The position numbers and the translations under genes are program-made. The notes beneath the pieces are model-generated. The model saw only the letters and a program-made list of their open reading frames with translations. It made no database searches and was not told the origin of the DNA. Below are positions 36,105-44,211 of a stretch of DNA of 64,000 nucleotides, piece by piece; the stretch's first letter is position 1; each line of letters opens with the position of its first letter. Source of the DNA: Mycoplasmatota bacterium (GTDB lineage: Bacteria; Bacillota_I; Bacilli_A; MAG-NZ); assembly GCA_018394315.1 (NCBI GenBank), contig CP074575.1, positions 833,501 through 897,500 on the forward strand, given 5' to 3'.

Positions 36105-36677
36105 ATGATTATTTTAATTGGAGGAGCAAGTTGTACTGGGAAGACCTTAATGGCGAATAATTTAATGAAAAAGTATGCTATACCATATTTCTCACTGGAT
36201 TGGCTTAAAATGGGTCTCTATAGGAGTAATGGTGATATTAGATTTAACCCTAGTGACGATGATAAAAAGATAGAATCGTATTTAAGACCAATAGTTAGTG
36301 AGATGATTAAGACTTGTATTGAGAACAACCAAAGTTTAATTATTGAAGGTTGCTATATACTTCCATCAATATTAGATGATTTTGATGATGAGTACTTAAA
36401 TAAAATAATCTCAGTATTTCTTAACTTATCAGAGAATTACTTGATGAATAATTTTGAAGATGGAGTTATTAAAAATAGAAGTGTGATTGAATCTCGCAAC
36501 TATAAAGAAGATAGAGGTTGCAATGCTTTTGTAAAATTAAATAATGAACTTAGATTAGAGTGCGTGAAGTCCGATATAAATTTATTTGTGATAGACTCGA
36601 ATTATGAAGAAGAAATTATTGAGGTTTACAGTTATATAGAAAGAGAAATAAACAGAATTGAAAACGGAATGGATTAA
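36105..36677 (+). CDS. P-loop kinase-like protein
   Basis: 190 residues. Walker A GGASCTGKT at residues 5-13, with IIEGCYILP in the position of the Walker-B-like strand. It resembles small P-loop kinases such as 2-phosphoglycerate kinase-like and AAA_33 proteins, which phosphorylate small molecules or antibiotics. FSLDWLKMGLYRSN after the P-loop is where such kinases bind their substrate. The substrate is not known. ATG with AAGGAGAAG upstream; monocistronic. Confidence 0.6.
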   Translation: MIILIGGASCTGKTLMANNLMKKYAIPYFSLDWLKMGLYRSNGDIRFNPSDDDKKIESYLRPIVSEMIKTCIENNQSLIIEGCYILPSILDDFDDEYLNKIISVFLNLSENYLMNNFEDGVIKNRSVIESRNYKEDRGCNAFVKLNNELRLECVKSDINLFVIDSNYEEEIIEVYSYIEREINRIENGMD

Positions 36678-36780
36678 TTTATCCCTTATGAATATAGACT
36701 GTAGAATAGTACGAAAGAAAGTATGAAAGAGTAATTGTTGTACTGACTTGATATAATAGTTTTAATTAAAATGTTATAAC

Positions 36781-36798
36781 GTACAATAACATAAATAT
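36781..36798 (+). repeat. SCC-like att core H (degenerate)
   Basis: GTACAATAACATAAATAT; the upstream arm AAAATGTTATAACG differs from that of core D (AAAACGTTATAACG) by one base, which supports a decayed site. It is again followed by a remnant of the att-proximal gene. Confidence 0.5.
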
Positions 36799-36916
36799 AC
36801 GACACATAGTATTAAAATCAAAAGTAAGCGGGATAGTCAAATATGGCTAGCCTGTTTTTTCTAACTTTTAAAGATATGTGTATAGATAATAGAGACAATC
36901 TCAGAAAGAAGAAGTT

Positions 36917-37137
36917 ATGATAAAAGTATGCAATTTAGATAAATTTAGTAAGTACTATCCGGTATTATTTCATTATTATGAAAAGGACAGAATATGATAA
37001 GTTAATAAGAGCAATTGAATATGTTTATGAGGAATGTAATGTTAAGTAATGATTGCCTAAAAATATCACCTGTACACACTTTTTGTAGTTATTACTTAGA
37101 GGGTGTTAAAGGACTTACTGCTTTTGAAAAGGACTAA
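36917..37137 (+). pseudogene. Remnant of the att-proximal conserved gene (copy 3)
   Basis: Fragments parallel to the gene at 17761: LFHYYEKDR corresponds to LTFHYYENDN, then CLKISPVHTFCSYYLEG and FEKD correspond to LGISPVHTYCATLN and FEKN. Several in-frame stops. A hairpin with a T run at about 36830-36858 sits upstream, as in copy 1. Confidence 0.6.
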
Positions 37138-37198
37138 TTTGATTTGCAGTTACTTCACGGAGAATAATGGGAATTTAATTTTCCCTTATTTGATATTA

Positions 37199-37227
37199 TT
37201 GATTTGAAGTCCAGTACGGTCTATAAT
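37199..37227 (+). promoter_or_regulatory. Promoter before the truncated TetR-like ORF and ABC exporter
   Basis: TTGATT, 17 bases, TATAAT. The surrounding bases (GAAGTCCAGTAC ... GTGTACTTC, 37206-37240) form an imperfect dyad that could be an operator. Confidence 0.55.
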
Positions 37228-37252
37228 TATAGTGTACTTCTTAGAGAGTGTA

Positions 37253-37357
37253 ATGGATAATAGACTTCAAAGTCTTAAAGGGGAGAAAAGAGATAGAATT
37301 ATTAAGGTATCATTTGAAAAGATTAGGAATTCGCAAAAACTATTTAATAAGGGGTAA
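37253..37357 (+). pseudogene. Truncated N-terminus of a TetR-like regulator
   Basis: A 34-residue ORF beginning MDNRLQSLKGEKRDRIIKVS resembles the first helix of TetR-family regulators (...LxxEKRxRIIxAAxEEF...). It then diverges and stops before the recognition helix. Placed just before an ABC exporter operon, where TetR genes are common. Probably a relic. Confidence 0.4.
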
Positions 37358-37370
37358 AGGAGATTAGAGT

Positions 37371-38243
37371 ATGAATGTAATTGAGTTTAATAAATTAACC
37401 AAGTATTACGGTGATGTTAAGGGATGTAAAGATGTAGATTTTAATGTTAAGCAAGGAGAAATATTCGGATTCATTGGCCCAAATGGAGCCGGGAAAAGTA
37501 CTACAATTCGATCAATGCTATCTTTAATTTATCCTACTAGTGGTTCAGTTACTATATTCGGTAAAGATGCAATTGAGTTTGGTAGTGAGGTACGTAAAGA
37601 GATTGGTTATTTACCATCTGAAGTGTTCTACTATGACAAAATGAAAGTCATTGATTTACTAGAGTATTCAGCTAGCTTTTATGATAGGGATTGTACTGAT
37701 AGAATTAAAGAGTTAGCAGAGATAATGGAACTAAATCTTAATAGAAGAATCCAGGATTTATCTTACGGTAATAAGAAAAAAGTTGGAATTGTTCAAGGAT
37801 TACTGCATTCCCCAAAGTTACTTGTTTTAGATGAGCCAACTAGTGGATTGGATCCATTAATGCAGCAAAAGTTCTTCAAATTGATTGCTGAAGAAAATAA
37901 AAAGGGTGCAACAGTATTATTCAGTTCACATATCTTAAGTGAAGTTCAACAATTATGTGATAGAGTTGCGATTATTAAAGATGGTGAAATTGTAAGTGTT
38001 GAAGATGTTAAAGCATTACAACATGATAATTATAAAAAGTTCACAGTAAGAGGAACTGGGCTTAATAATGGTAGGTTCAATATTGATGGAGTGACACAAT
38101 TGGTTGAACGAGACGATAAAGTCAAATTTTTTTACAAAGGTGATATTAACAAAATTATTGAGATAGTTTCCAAATTAGTGCTTACCGATTTAGTAGTAGA
38201 AGAACCTACACTAGAAGAAATCTTTATGCACTATTATGAGTAG
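37371..38243 (+). CDS. ABC exporter, ATP-binding protein
   Basis: 290 residues, DRA/BcrA-type ATPase of an ABC-2 exporter. Walker A GPNGAGKSTT near 38-47, Q-loop IGYLPSEV, signature LSYGNKKKVGIVQGLL near 132 (with Y in place of the usual S-G-G), Walker B LLVLDEPTSGLDPLM near 152, switch His in FSSHILSEV near 186. A ~70-residue C-terminal extension ends EEPTLEEIFMHYYE, as in this class. Two permease genes follow at 8 and 9 bases, so all three form one transporter. Substrate (drug or lantibiotic-like) unknown. Confidence 0.9.
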   Translation: MNVIEFNKLTKYYGDVKGCKDVDFNVKQGEIFGFIGPNGAGKSTTIRSMLSLIYPTSGSVTIFGKDAIEFGSEVRKEIGYLPSEVFYYDKMKVIDLLEYSASFYDRDCTDRIKELAEIMELNLNRRIQDLSYGNKKKVGIVQGLLHSPKLLVLDEPTSGLDPLMQQKFFKLIAEENKKGATVLFSSHILSEVQQLCDRVAIIKDGEIVSVEDVKALQHDNYKKFTVRGTGLNNGRFNIDGVTQLVERDDKVKFFYKGDINKIIEIVSKLVLTDLVVEEPTLEEIFMHYYE

Positions 38244-38251
38244 GTGACTGT

Positions 38252-39055
38252 ATGAATATATATAAGTTTGAATTAAGAAATTTAAAGAAGTCTATCATGA
38301 TATGGGGACTAGCAGTACCCTTTGCCTTAGTAGGGTATATGTTATTCTATCCAATGATGTCGGGAGATACAGCGGCATTTGAAACTCTTATGGCGAATTT
38401 TCCTGAAGAATTTCTTGCAGCATTTGGTATGAATCCGAAACTACCTATTTTTAGTCTATTTGGGTATTTCTCATTAACCTTTGGGATGATTCAAATTCCT
38501 ATAGCAATCCAAGCATCAAACTATGGGTTTCATATCCTAAGTGTTGAAGAAAGGGAATTAACCGCAGATTTCTTGTTGAGTAAGCCGATTTCTAGAAGGA
38601 AAATATTCATATCGAAAATTATGGCGGCAGTTACTAGTTTAACTATTGTTAACATATTAGTATGGGTATCTTCGATTGCCGTTATTATGATCGTCAAGGG
38701 TGAGGAAGTAGTCGATTTGACGAATGTTAATATACTACTATCTACAACTGCACTTTTACAACTGACTTTCTTTGGAATTGGAATGGTTATCTCAGTATCA
38801 ATTAAAAAGGTATCAAGTGTGTTAACTTTCTCAATGGCTTTAGGATTTGGTCTTTACATAGTGGCATCGCTAGGTTCAATTTTAAGTTCTGGAATTTTCA
38901 AAATCATTTCACCATTTAGTCATTTTAATCCAGGTTTTATTTTAATAAACGGTAAATATGAGTGGAGTTTAGCGATTGTTTCTGTTATCGCGATTGTTGT
39001 TACTATACCACTGAGCTATTTCTTGTATAACAAAAGAAATATTGCTTCACTATAG
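38252..39055 (+). CDS. ABC-2 type exporter permease (first)
   Basis: 267 residues with six predicted membrane helices, in an arrangement typical of ABC-2 permeases: an N-terminal helix (MIWGLAVPFALVGYMLFY), a large external loop, then five helices to the C-terminus. The phrase ELTADFLLSKPISRRKIFISKI is the coupling motif seen in such permeases. GTG/ATG start with TAGGTGA upstream. It pairs with the next gene as a heterodimer, served by the preceding ATPase. Confidence 0.85.
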   Translation: MNIYKFELRNLKKSIMIWGLAVPFALVGYMLFYPMMSGDTAAFETLMANFPEEFLAAFGMNPKLPIFSLFGYFSLTFGMIQIPIAIQASNYGFHILSVEERELTADFLLSKPISRRKIFISKIMAAVTSLTIVNILVWVSSIAVIMIVKGEEVVDLTNVNILLSTTALLQLTFFGIGMVISVSIKKVSSVLTFSMALGFGLYIVASLGSILSSGIFKIISPFSHFNPGFILINGKYEWSLAIVSVIAIVVTIPLSYFLYNKRNIASL

Positions 39056-39064
39056 GGGGTAAAG

Positions 39065-39856
39065 ATGAATATTATTAAAAGAGAGTTAAAAGCGAACTTA
39101 AAGTCATTATTGTTTTGGATTATTCCTTTAGGAGCAGTGATGTATGCTGCGTCAGTAGAATTTAATGCCTTTGCTGGAGATTCAGCGATAGCGGATGCGA
39201 TGAAGCAATTTGAGTTTATGTTTAAAGCACTTGGAAGTTCTGTTGCTGATATGACAAAACCTGAAGGGTTTATATCAATTGTTTCTTTGTATATTTATTT
39301 ACCATTAGCGATATATTCAGGTTTATTAGGTAGTGGAATAGTTTCTAAAGAAGAAAAAGATAAAACTGCAGAATATTTGTTTACATTACCTGTTAAGAGA
39401 TATGAAGTGATAAGAGCTAAATTGATTGTAGCAGTTGTATATTCAATGGTGATTAATTTAGCAATTGTGGGTACAGTGTATTTGACTTATTTAAGATTTG
39501 AAGTTAGCGATGGATATTTTAGGTTTATGTCTAATATGTCACTAGGTGTATTCCTAACACAGCTAATTTTCCTGGGAATTGGTATGCTAATATCATCTGT
39601 TCTGAAGCAGTATAAAAAATCTGGTTCAATTACAATTGGTTTATTAATGGGAACATTTATGTTATCGATATTAATTGGAATGGTCGATGGTAAATTGGAT
39701 TTCTTGAAGTTTGTTGTACCGTTTCAGTATTTCCCATCTGCTGATATGCTTGCAGGAACGTTTAATTTTGGATACGTAATCATAACATTGGTCGTAACGC
39801 TAATTTCAGTTGTGGGAACATTCTATTTCTATAAGAATAGAGATTTACATATTTAA
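39065..39856 (+). CDS. ABC-2 type exporter permease (second)
   Basis: 263 residues, homologous in layout to the preceding permease: N-terminal helix (LLFWIIPLGAVMYAASVEF), an external loop, SKEEKDKTAEYLFTLPVKRYEVIRAKL as cytoplasmic coupling motif, then five helices. Last gene of the exporter operon; a terminator hairpin lies at 39865-39897. Confidence 0.85.
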   Translation: MNIIKRELKANLKSLLFWIIPLGAVMYAASVEFNAFAGDSAIADAMKQFEFMFKALGSSVADMTKPEGFISIVSLYIYLPLAIYSGLLGSGIVSKEEKDKTAEYLFTLPVKRYEVIRAKLIVAVVYSMVINLAIVGTVYLTYLRFEVSDGYFRFMSNMSLGVFLTQLIFLGIGMLISSVLKQYKKSGSITIGLLMGTFMLSILIGMVDGKLDFLKFVVPFQYFPSADMLAGTFNFGYVIITLVVTLISVVGTFYFYKNRDLHI

Positions 39857-39864
39857 CTATTAAG

Positions 39865-39897
39865 AGGAAGTGTTCCAAGTGAATTACTTCCTTTTCT
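39865..39897 (+). terminator. Terminator after the ABC exporter operon
   Basis: Stem AGGAAGT / ACTTCCT-like (GGAAGT with ACTTCC) followed by TTTTCT. Confidence 0.65.
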
Positions 39898-40377
39898 AAT
39901 AAATACTTATACTTATTAAATAATTTTAGTTTGAGTCAATAGAAAATCTGATGAGATTTATCTACAGGTATATTTCCAAAATAAATAATCCCTGAGATTT
40001 AGATTTAAGGGATTTGAAGCTAGGGGATTTTTTTAAAGAATCGATATGTGTAGAAAACGTGGTATGTGGACAATAGACCTAGAAAGAAGGGAACTATGAA
40101 GAAGATATCAGTATTATTACATATTACTTTGAGTGGATATAATTTAACTGAGACGTTAGTGTCATACATTAGAAAGCGAATTGGAAAAATATAATGATTT
40201 GTTGATATCTATAAGGTGTATTATTAATAGTGGTACTGCGAGTCTTAGTCAAAAATCAATTAACGAGTTGATATAGTTTAAGATAATGAATGTAATTTAG
40301 AAAAAAGAATAACGAGCATTATTAGAAATTACTGCGTATTAACGAATTTTATTTAGTATGGAAGAATGGGTGAAAAA
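39898..40377 (+). other. Gene-poor stretch with small hairpin and a doubtful 32-codon ORF
   Basis: ATCCCT / AGGGAT pairs at 39988-40014. A 32-codon ORF at 40096-40194 (AGAAGGGA upstream; begins MKKISVLLHITLSG) could be a real small peptide or a relic; I would not annotate it as a gene. Otherwise nothing recognisable. Confidence 0.4.
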
Positions 40378-40968
40378 ATGAAATATAAATATTTGGTAGT
40401 TTTTCTCATGTTTTTAGTATCAACTGTATCTCTTAGGGCAGATACAGTTAAGTATCCATATGATGAAATAGTCATTTTGCGTGCTTATACATTTAAAGTT
40501 TCTGAGGACACCGCTGAGACTAATGGGAATAATTTTTTACTCGAACTGGTTCATGAAGATAATCCTATTATCGAGGTGAAAGTAGCAAGTTTTAATTTGT
40601 ATACAGATGGTAAATTATCTGTAGGTGATGAAAGCATCATCATTGTTTCAGGAACAAACGGAACGATAAGATTCTTAAACAATGGATATTCAAAACACGA
40701 CGTTTTAGATGACTCTGATAAAGTCATTGGCTATATTGAAGAGTATCAGTTCTGGAATCACAAAATTTTAACTGATACTGGTGTAGTAAAGAGTAAAGAC
40801 ATGGATACAAAGGAATTGACTATAGTTTATGATTCTTTAAGCGAGACTTATACTCTGGAATCTTACGATGAAGAAACAAATGAGAGTACGAGTTCGGATT
40901 TTCTTGAAGAATCCTTCAAGGAAATTATTGATGAGTTTACATTTGTGTTTAATAATGAGGAGGAGTGA
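40378..40968 (+). CDS. Secreted protein of unknown function
   Basis: 196 residues. N-terminal signal peptide (YLVVFLMFLVSTVSLRADT) with a likely signal peptidase I site after LRA; no lipobox. The mature part is beta-rich (KYPYDEIVILRAYTFKVSED, VGDESIIIVSGTNGTIRF) and acidic, without Cys. I do not recognise the family. Start at ATG 40378, with GGGTG 6 bases upstream, rather than ATG 40366. A small lipoprotein gene follows 2 bases later with AGGAGG, so the two are co-expressed. Possibly surface-exposed. Confidence 0.55.
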   Translation: MKYKYLVVFLMFLVSTVSLRADTVKYPYDEIVILRAYTFKVSEDTAETNGNNFLLELVHEDNPIIEVKVASFNLYTDGKLSVGDESIIIVSGTNGTIRFLNNGYSKHDVLDDSDKVIGYIEEYQFWNHKILTDTGVVKSKDMDTKELTIVYDSLSETYTLESYDEETNESTSSDFLEESFKEIIDEFTFVFNNEEE

Positions 40969-40970
40969 TC

Positions 40971-41144
40971 ATGAAAAAAATTGTCATTATATTGTTGTTG
41001 ACTATGGTATTAGCTCTTGCTGGGTGTACAGATGAAATTAGTAAGAACAATGCTGAAACTGTTATTGAAGTTGAAGAAATATACAACGGAGATATGCTTG
41101 TAGTTATTGAAAACGCAATAGATCAAATTTTAAGCAATAATTAA
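40971..41144 (+). CDS. Small lipoprotein (57 residues)
   Basis: A short gene with ATG 7 bases after GAGGAGGAGTGA. Signal peptide with lipobox ALAGC (Cys 19), then a 38-residue acidic, helical-looking mature part (NAETVIEVEEIYNGD, VVIENAIDQIL). Downstream partner of the preceding secreted protein, two bases from its stop. Function unknown. Confidence 0.7.
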   Translation: MKKIVIILLLTMVLALAGCTDEISKNNAETVIEVEEIYNGDMLVVIENAIDQILSNN

Positions 41145-41238
41145 GCAAATTAGAGAATTATTTATAGCTCCTAAGAAATCATGATTTACATCAGGATAAA
41201 CTTTCAGAATGTAAATCAAAACAATCCAGAATCAGAAT

Positions 41239-41376
41239 ATGAGTGAGTATTTAGGTTATAGTGTTCTTGAAGAAGGAAATAAATCAGATTCTATACTACT
41301 CACTATGGGAGTAGATGATGTTGATGAATACTATAACACTCTATGTGGTAAAGGTGTTGATTTCACTTCATTATAA
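41239..41376 (+). pseudogene. Fragment of a VOC/glyoxalase-like gene
   Basis: A 45-codon stretch reading EYLGYSVLEEGN and GVDDVDEYYNTLCGKGVDFTS, then a stop. VDDVDxxYxxLxxKGVxFTS is the central part of VOC-family proteins. Its natural C-terminus would look like the 34894 fragment (FFILDDPDGNT), so the two may be split pieces of one gene family. Confidence 0.55.
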
Positions 41377-41566
41377 GGGTTTTCTTTCTTTATGCATCCC
41401 ACATCCATTTTACTCCATCCCAGTTGTGTCGAATTTGGTCGAATGAAATTGAGTGTGATAGGATGACATGTAGAAAAGTGTGATATTGTGACACATATGT
41501 CCATTTTTGAGATGATTTTGTAATAAAATAGTATTAAATAAGGGAGAAAAAATTTAGCAATATTAT

Positions 41567-41732
41567 ATTGAATCATTAGCGGATATTGTTTGATGTGAAT
41601 GGATAGGCTTTTAAGTTGCTTTGCTGCAGATTGGTTATCACCTGGCAATTTAGTGATTATCAGGAATGTCGAAGGTAAATATGCAGAAGATCTATTTATT
41701 ATAAAGGGAATTAAAGCTTTTACCACACGAGG
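41567..41732 (+). pseudogene. Second copy of the fragment at 25608-25798
   Basis: Shares its base sequence with the 25.6-kb copy but with different deletions. The longest frame reads AADWLSPGNLVIIRNVEGKY, then EDLFIIKGIKAFTTRG. Not recognised. Confidence 0.4.
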
Positions 41733-41767
41733 CATTAGTAAAATACAAGAGTGAAAGGAAGAAGATT

Positions 41768-42535
41768 ATGAAAGAGTATAGTGTATTGATTATGTATTCA
41801 AAAGAATTGGATAGAGATGTTAAAGTATATGTTTCGTTACCGAAAAGTTACTTTGAAACAGATAAATATTATCCAGTGTTGTACATGCATGATGGACAAA
41901 TCCTGTTTAATGACTTTGAAGATCATAATGGTAAGAGTTGGGGGATAATGGAAAGTTATAAAAATAATCCAAACTTACCCGAACTAATACTTGTAGGAAT
42001 AGCTTCTGGTGACACAAGAAATGATGAGCTATTACCAGTTTCTATTGATAATAATAATGGTAAATTCATCGGGGGAAAAGCAAACGACTATATGGATTTT
42101 ATTGTTAATAAATTAAAACCTGTAATTAATAAGAAATATAGAACTCTTAAATCATCAGAAAATACAGGAATATTGGGGGTTTCTCTTGGAGGAGTGTGTT
42201 CAACATATGCAGCAACTAATTATTCCGAACACTTCACAATATTTGGGTGTGTATCAAACGCATATATTCCTATACGAAAAGACATGATAGAGATAATAAA
42301 AAAATCAGATTTATCGAGAGTTAAAAAGATGTATTTAGATGTGGGAACAAAAGAATCTGAAAATGAAAAAGGTAGAATTGCATATCTAGAGTCTAATAAG
42401 GAAGTATTTGATGTTTTAAAAGAAAAACTCGGTTCAGAAAGGATAAAATTTGAAGTAATTAAAGATGCCCAACACATTGTAGCGGATTGGGAAAAAAGAT
42501 TTCCAAATATAATTTCATATCTATTTAAAGGATAA
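41768..42535 (+). CDS. Alpha/beta-hydrolase esterase (esterase D/Fes family)
   Basis: 255 residues, putative-esterase family (pfam00756-like). YPVLYMHDGQILFND near 37 is the family start, and GVSLGGVCS near 140 holds the nucleophile Ser (G-x-S-x-G). Asp in YLDVGTKES (about 198) and His in DAQHIVADW (about 240) complete the triad. No signal peptide, so cytosolic. Such enzymes hydrolyse siderophore esters, acyl-thioesters or carbohydrate esters; the substrate here is unknown. ATG with AAAGGAAGAAG upstream; monocistronic, just before att core F. Confidence 0.75.
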   Translation: MKEYSVLIMYSKELDRDVKVYVSLPKSYFETDKYYPVLYMHDGQILFNDFEDHNGKSWGIMESYKNNPNLPELILVGIASGDTRNDELLPVSIDNNNGKFIGGKANDYMDFIVNKLKPVINKKYRTLKSSENTGILGVSLGGVCSTYAATNYSEHFTIFGCVSNAYIPIRKDMIEIIKKSDLSRVKKMYLDVGTKESENEKGRIAYLESNKEVFDVLKEKLGSERIKFEVIKDAQHIVADWEKRFPNIISYLFKG

Positions 42536-42634
42536 AAACATAATAACAATACAAATTGTAAGTCAGTAATATGAATGAAAGCAAGGAAGATTATTGAACT
42601 GCACATATTATGTTGCGACTTAAAAAGTTATGAT

Positions 42635-42652
42635 GAGCCATATCATAAATAA
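42635..42652 (+). repeat. SCC-like att core F
   Basis: GAGCCATATCATAAATAA followed by TTGTAAAAC and AAATATCGCTC, a shortened form of the left arm at cores G and E. The upstream arm is decayed (GTTGCGACTTAAAAAGTTA against GTTGCACCTGAAAACGTTA). TTATGAT (42627-42633) with ATCATAA (42642-42648) forms an inverted repeat. Confidence 0.85.
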
Positions 42653-42699
42653 TTGTAAAACTAAATATCGCTCTAAAAAAATAGAAAAGCAAGGGATAT

Positions 42700-43007
42700 C
42701 AAATAGTGAATCGTGCAAAATGATATATTAAAAACAGGAGGCTTAGTTATGACTCAATTCTTGATATTGCTCTTGAATTCGAATAATCTTTTACCAAATC
42801 ATTTAAAAACTGTTTCGGACGACGCCCAGACAGTTAAGGATGAATAGATTTGAAACACATTTTTTTCGTTTAGAACCTCTTAACAGTTATAAAATTAATC
42901 ACTTAATAGGAGGATTTACAATGAAACCAGAAATCATTTATGACAAAGGTTTTATACTAGTTGGATTAGTTAATAAACATCAAAGACCAATAATAGAATT
43001 GGGCTAA
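42700..43007 (+). pseudogene. Decayed AraC-family regulator with effector-binding-like tail
   Basis: From 42748 one frame reads DSILDIALEFE, then a stop, then SFTKSFKNCFGRRPDS: the second helix-turn-helix of AraC regulators (SILDIALEFGFxSxxxFxxxFKxxFGxxP). At 42921, behind AGGAGG, a 28-codon ORF reads MKPEIIYDKGFILVGLVNKH, like the start of a GyrI-like effector-binding domain, then stops. Remnants only. Confidence 0.6.
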
Positions 43008-43809
43008 TATGGCAAAACTGGTTCAATATATTACCCACAATCAAGAATTAAACACAACCTCATTTATTAATTGGTGTAGGATAATTTATGGATCGTGCAA
43101 GTGAGAGAAAAGAATTCAATCCAAAAAATAAATGGGAAAAGTTTATACGTAATCGATAATGTAATAAACAATTTAAGAGATGGATAATCTCTAAGAGAGT
43201 TCATTGATTAAAAAAGATGTAGACCGTTTGAAGTGGATTTTCACGGTGTAGGGCTTAATTTATAGGTCTTTGTTTTAACAGGAACTTTGCATTGTGTAAG
43301 ATTTAGCAGTTGTGTTGATAAAGATCTTTAAACTATTATATAGATAAAAGTGAAGCCAAGGAATCCACCTTGCTTCATTTTTTTATGCAATACTAATAGA
43401 CTCATTCATAATCTACTAAGAGTAATTAATATCATTTTCTTCATGATAGTTGCAATATTTGCCATATGATTTTTTAAGGTTAGGAGAAGAAGTAAAAGGA
43501 AAACCTCCTATGATAAATGAATAAGGTCTGCCAATCTCTAAATCAAAGAGGTATTAACTTGAATAAAAATAGTTTACTACACAGAACATGGTATTTAAGC
43601 ATCACATAATATTCCAAGCCAAATATAGAAGCCAATGTATGTGTAGACCAAGTCCTCATACTAGTCTCGATACTGCCCAATTAAGTGAGTCATACTAAGC
43701 ATAAAACCTTATAGACCTAGTGCAAACTATCGGTTCAGTCGGTAGTTATGCTTATGTTTACCTAACTAGATTTTTTAGATAATATCCTGTATTCATGATA
43801 AAAGCCAAT
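43008..43809 (+). other. Gene-free stretch, mostly decayed sequence
   Basis: No supported ORF. A strong hairpin GAAGCCAAGG / CCTTGCTTC followed by A and seven T (about 43351-43379) is a terminator orphaned from whatever gene preceded it. The remainder shows no homology I can recognise. Confidence 0.5.
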
Positions 43810-43869
43810 TTGACATGGAAACTATAGTTTGCTAGTATATTGATACCAGATATATCGATTATCGATATA
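43810..43869 (+). promoter_or_regulatory. padR promoter and palindromic operator
   Basis: TTGACA (43810-43815), 17-base spacer, TAGTAT (43833-43838). Just downstream, TATATCGAT-T-ATCGATATA (43851-43869) is a perfect 9+1+9 inverted repeat covering the likely start point, suggesting autorepression by the encoded PadR. Confidence 0.8.
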
Positions 43870-43884
43870 GAGGGGGAGAAAATA

Positions 43885-44211
43885 ATGGCAAAAGAACAAC
43901 TAAAAACCTTAACAGAGCCTATGTACTATATACTTCTGTCTCTAACTACACCTCACCATGGATATGGAATAATGCAAAATGTTGAGAATATAACTAGTCA
44001 GAGGGTAAGAATAGGTGCTGGGACATTATATGCACTACTCTCAAGATTTGAGAAGGAAGGATTTATAGTAAGACAATCAGATGATGATAGGCGAAAAAAC
44101 TATGTACTAACTGCTAAGGGTAAGACTCTTCTATATAATGAATTTGAAAGAATAAACAAACTAGTGAGCGATGGTAAAAAAATCTTGAGAAGAGGTGATT
44201 GTGATGAATAA
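43885..44211 (+). CDS. PadR-family transcriptional regulator
   Basis: 108 residues. Winged-helix PadR domain: MYYILLSLTTPHHGYGIMQNVENIT, RVRIGAGTLYALLSRFEKEGFI, KNYVLTAKGKTLL: exact family signatures. The short form lacks the C-terminal Vir-like extension and dimerises through the last helix. Start ATG 43885 with GGGGGAG upstream. The last codons overlap the next gene, a DUF2812 membrane protein, the usual PadR partner in Bacillota; together they form a one-component regulator plus regulated membrane protein. The palindrome just upstream is the likely operator. Confidence 0.92.
   Translation: MAKEQLKTLTEPMYYILLSLTTPHHGYGIMQNVENITSQRVRIGAGTLYALLSRFEKEGFIVRQSDDDRRKNYVLTAKGKTLLYNEFERINKLVSDGKKILRRGDCDE

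Noticed and set aside
41331-41735. 134-codon minus-strand ORF
   Set aside because: It is antisense to decayed fragments (VOC relic and the 41567 repeat), has no ribosome site and a low-complexity sequence; a chance open frame.
16270-42652. Integron cassette array (attC sites)
   Set aside because: Repeats occur at rlmH with a TATCATAA core and direct orientation. There is no intI nor the paired RYYYAAC/GTTRRRY boxes of attC, and cassettes are too long and promoter-bearing.
16270-42652. CRISPR array
   Set aside because: The repeated units are far apart (65 bases to 10 kb), with genes between them and no cas genes.
43600-43760. Possible tRNA gene
   Set aside because: A few short paired segments can be drawn, but no TTCGA-type T-loop, anticodon arm or CCA end could be fitted.
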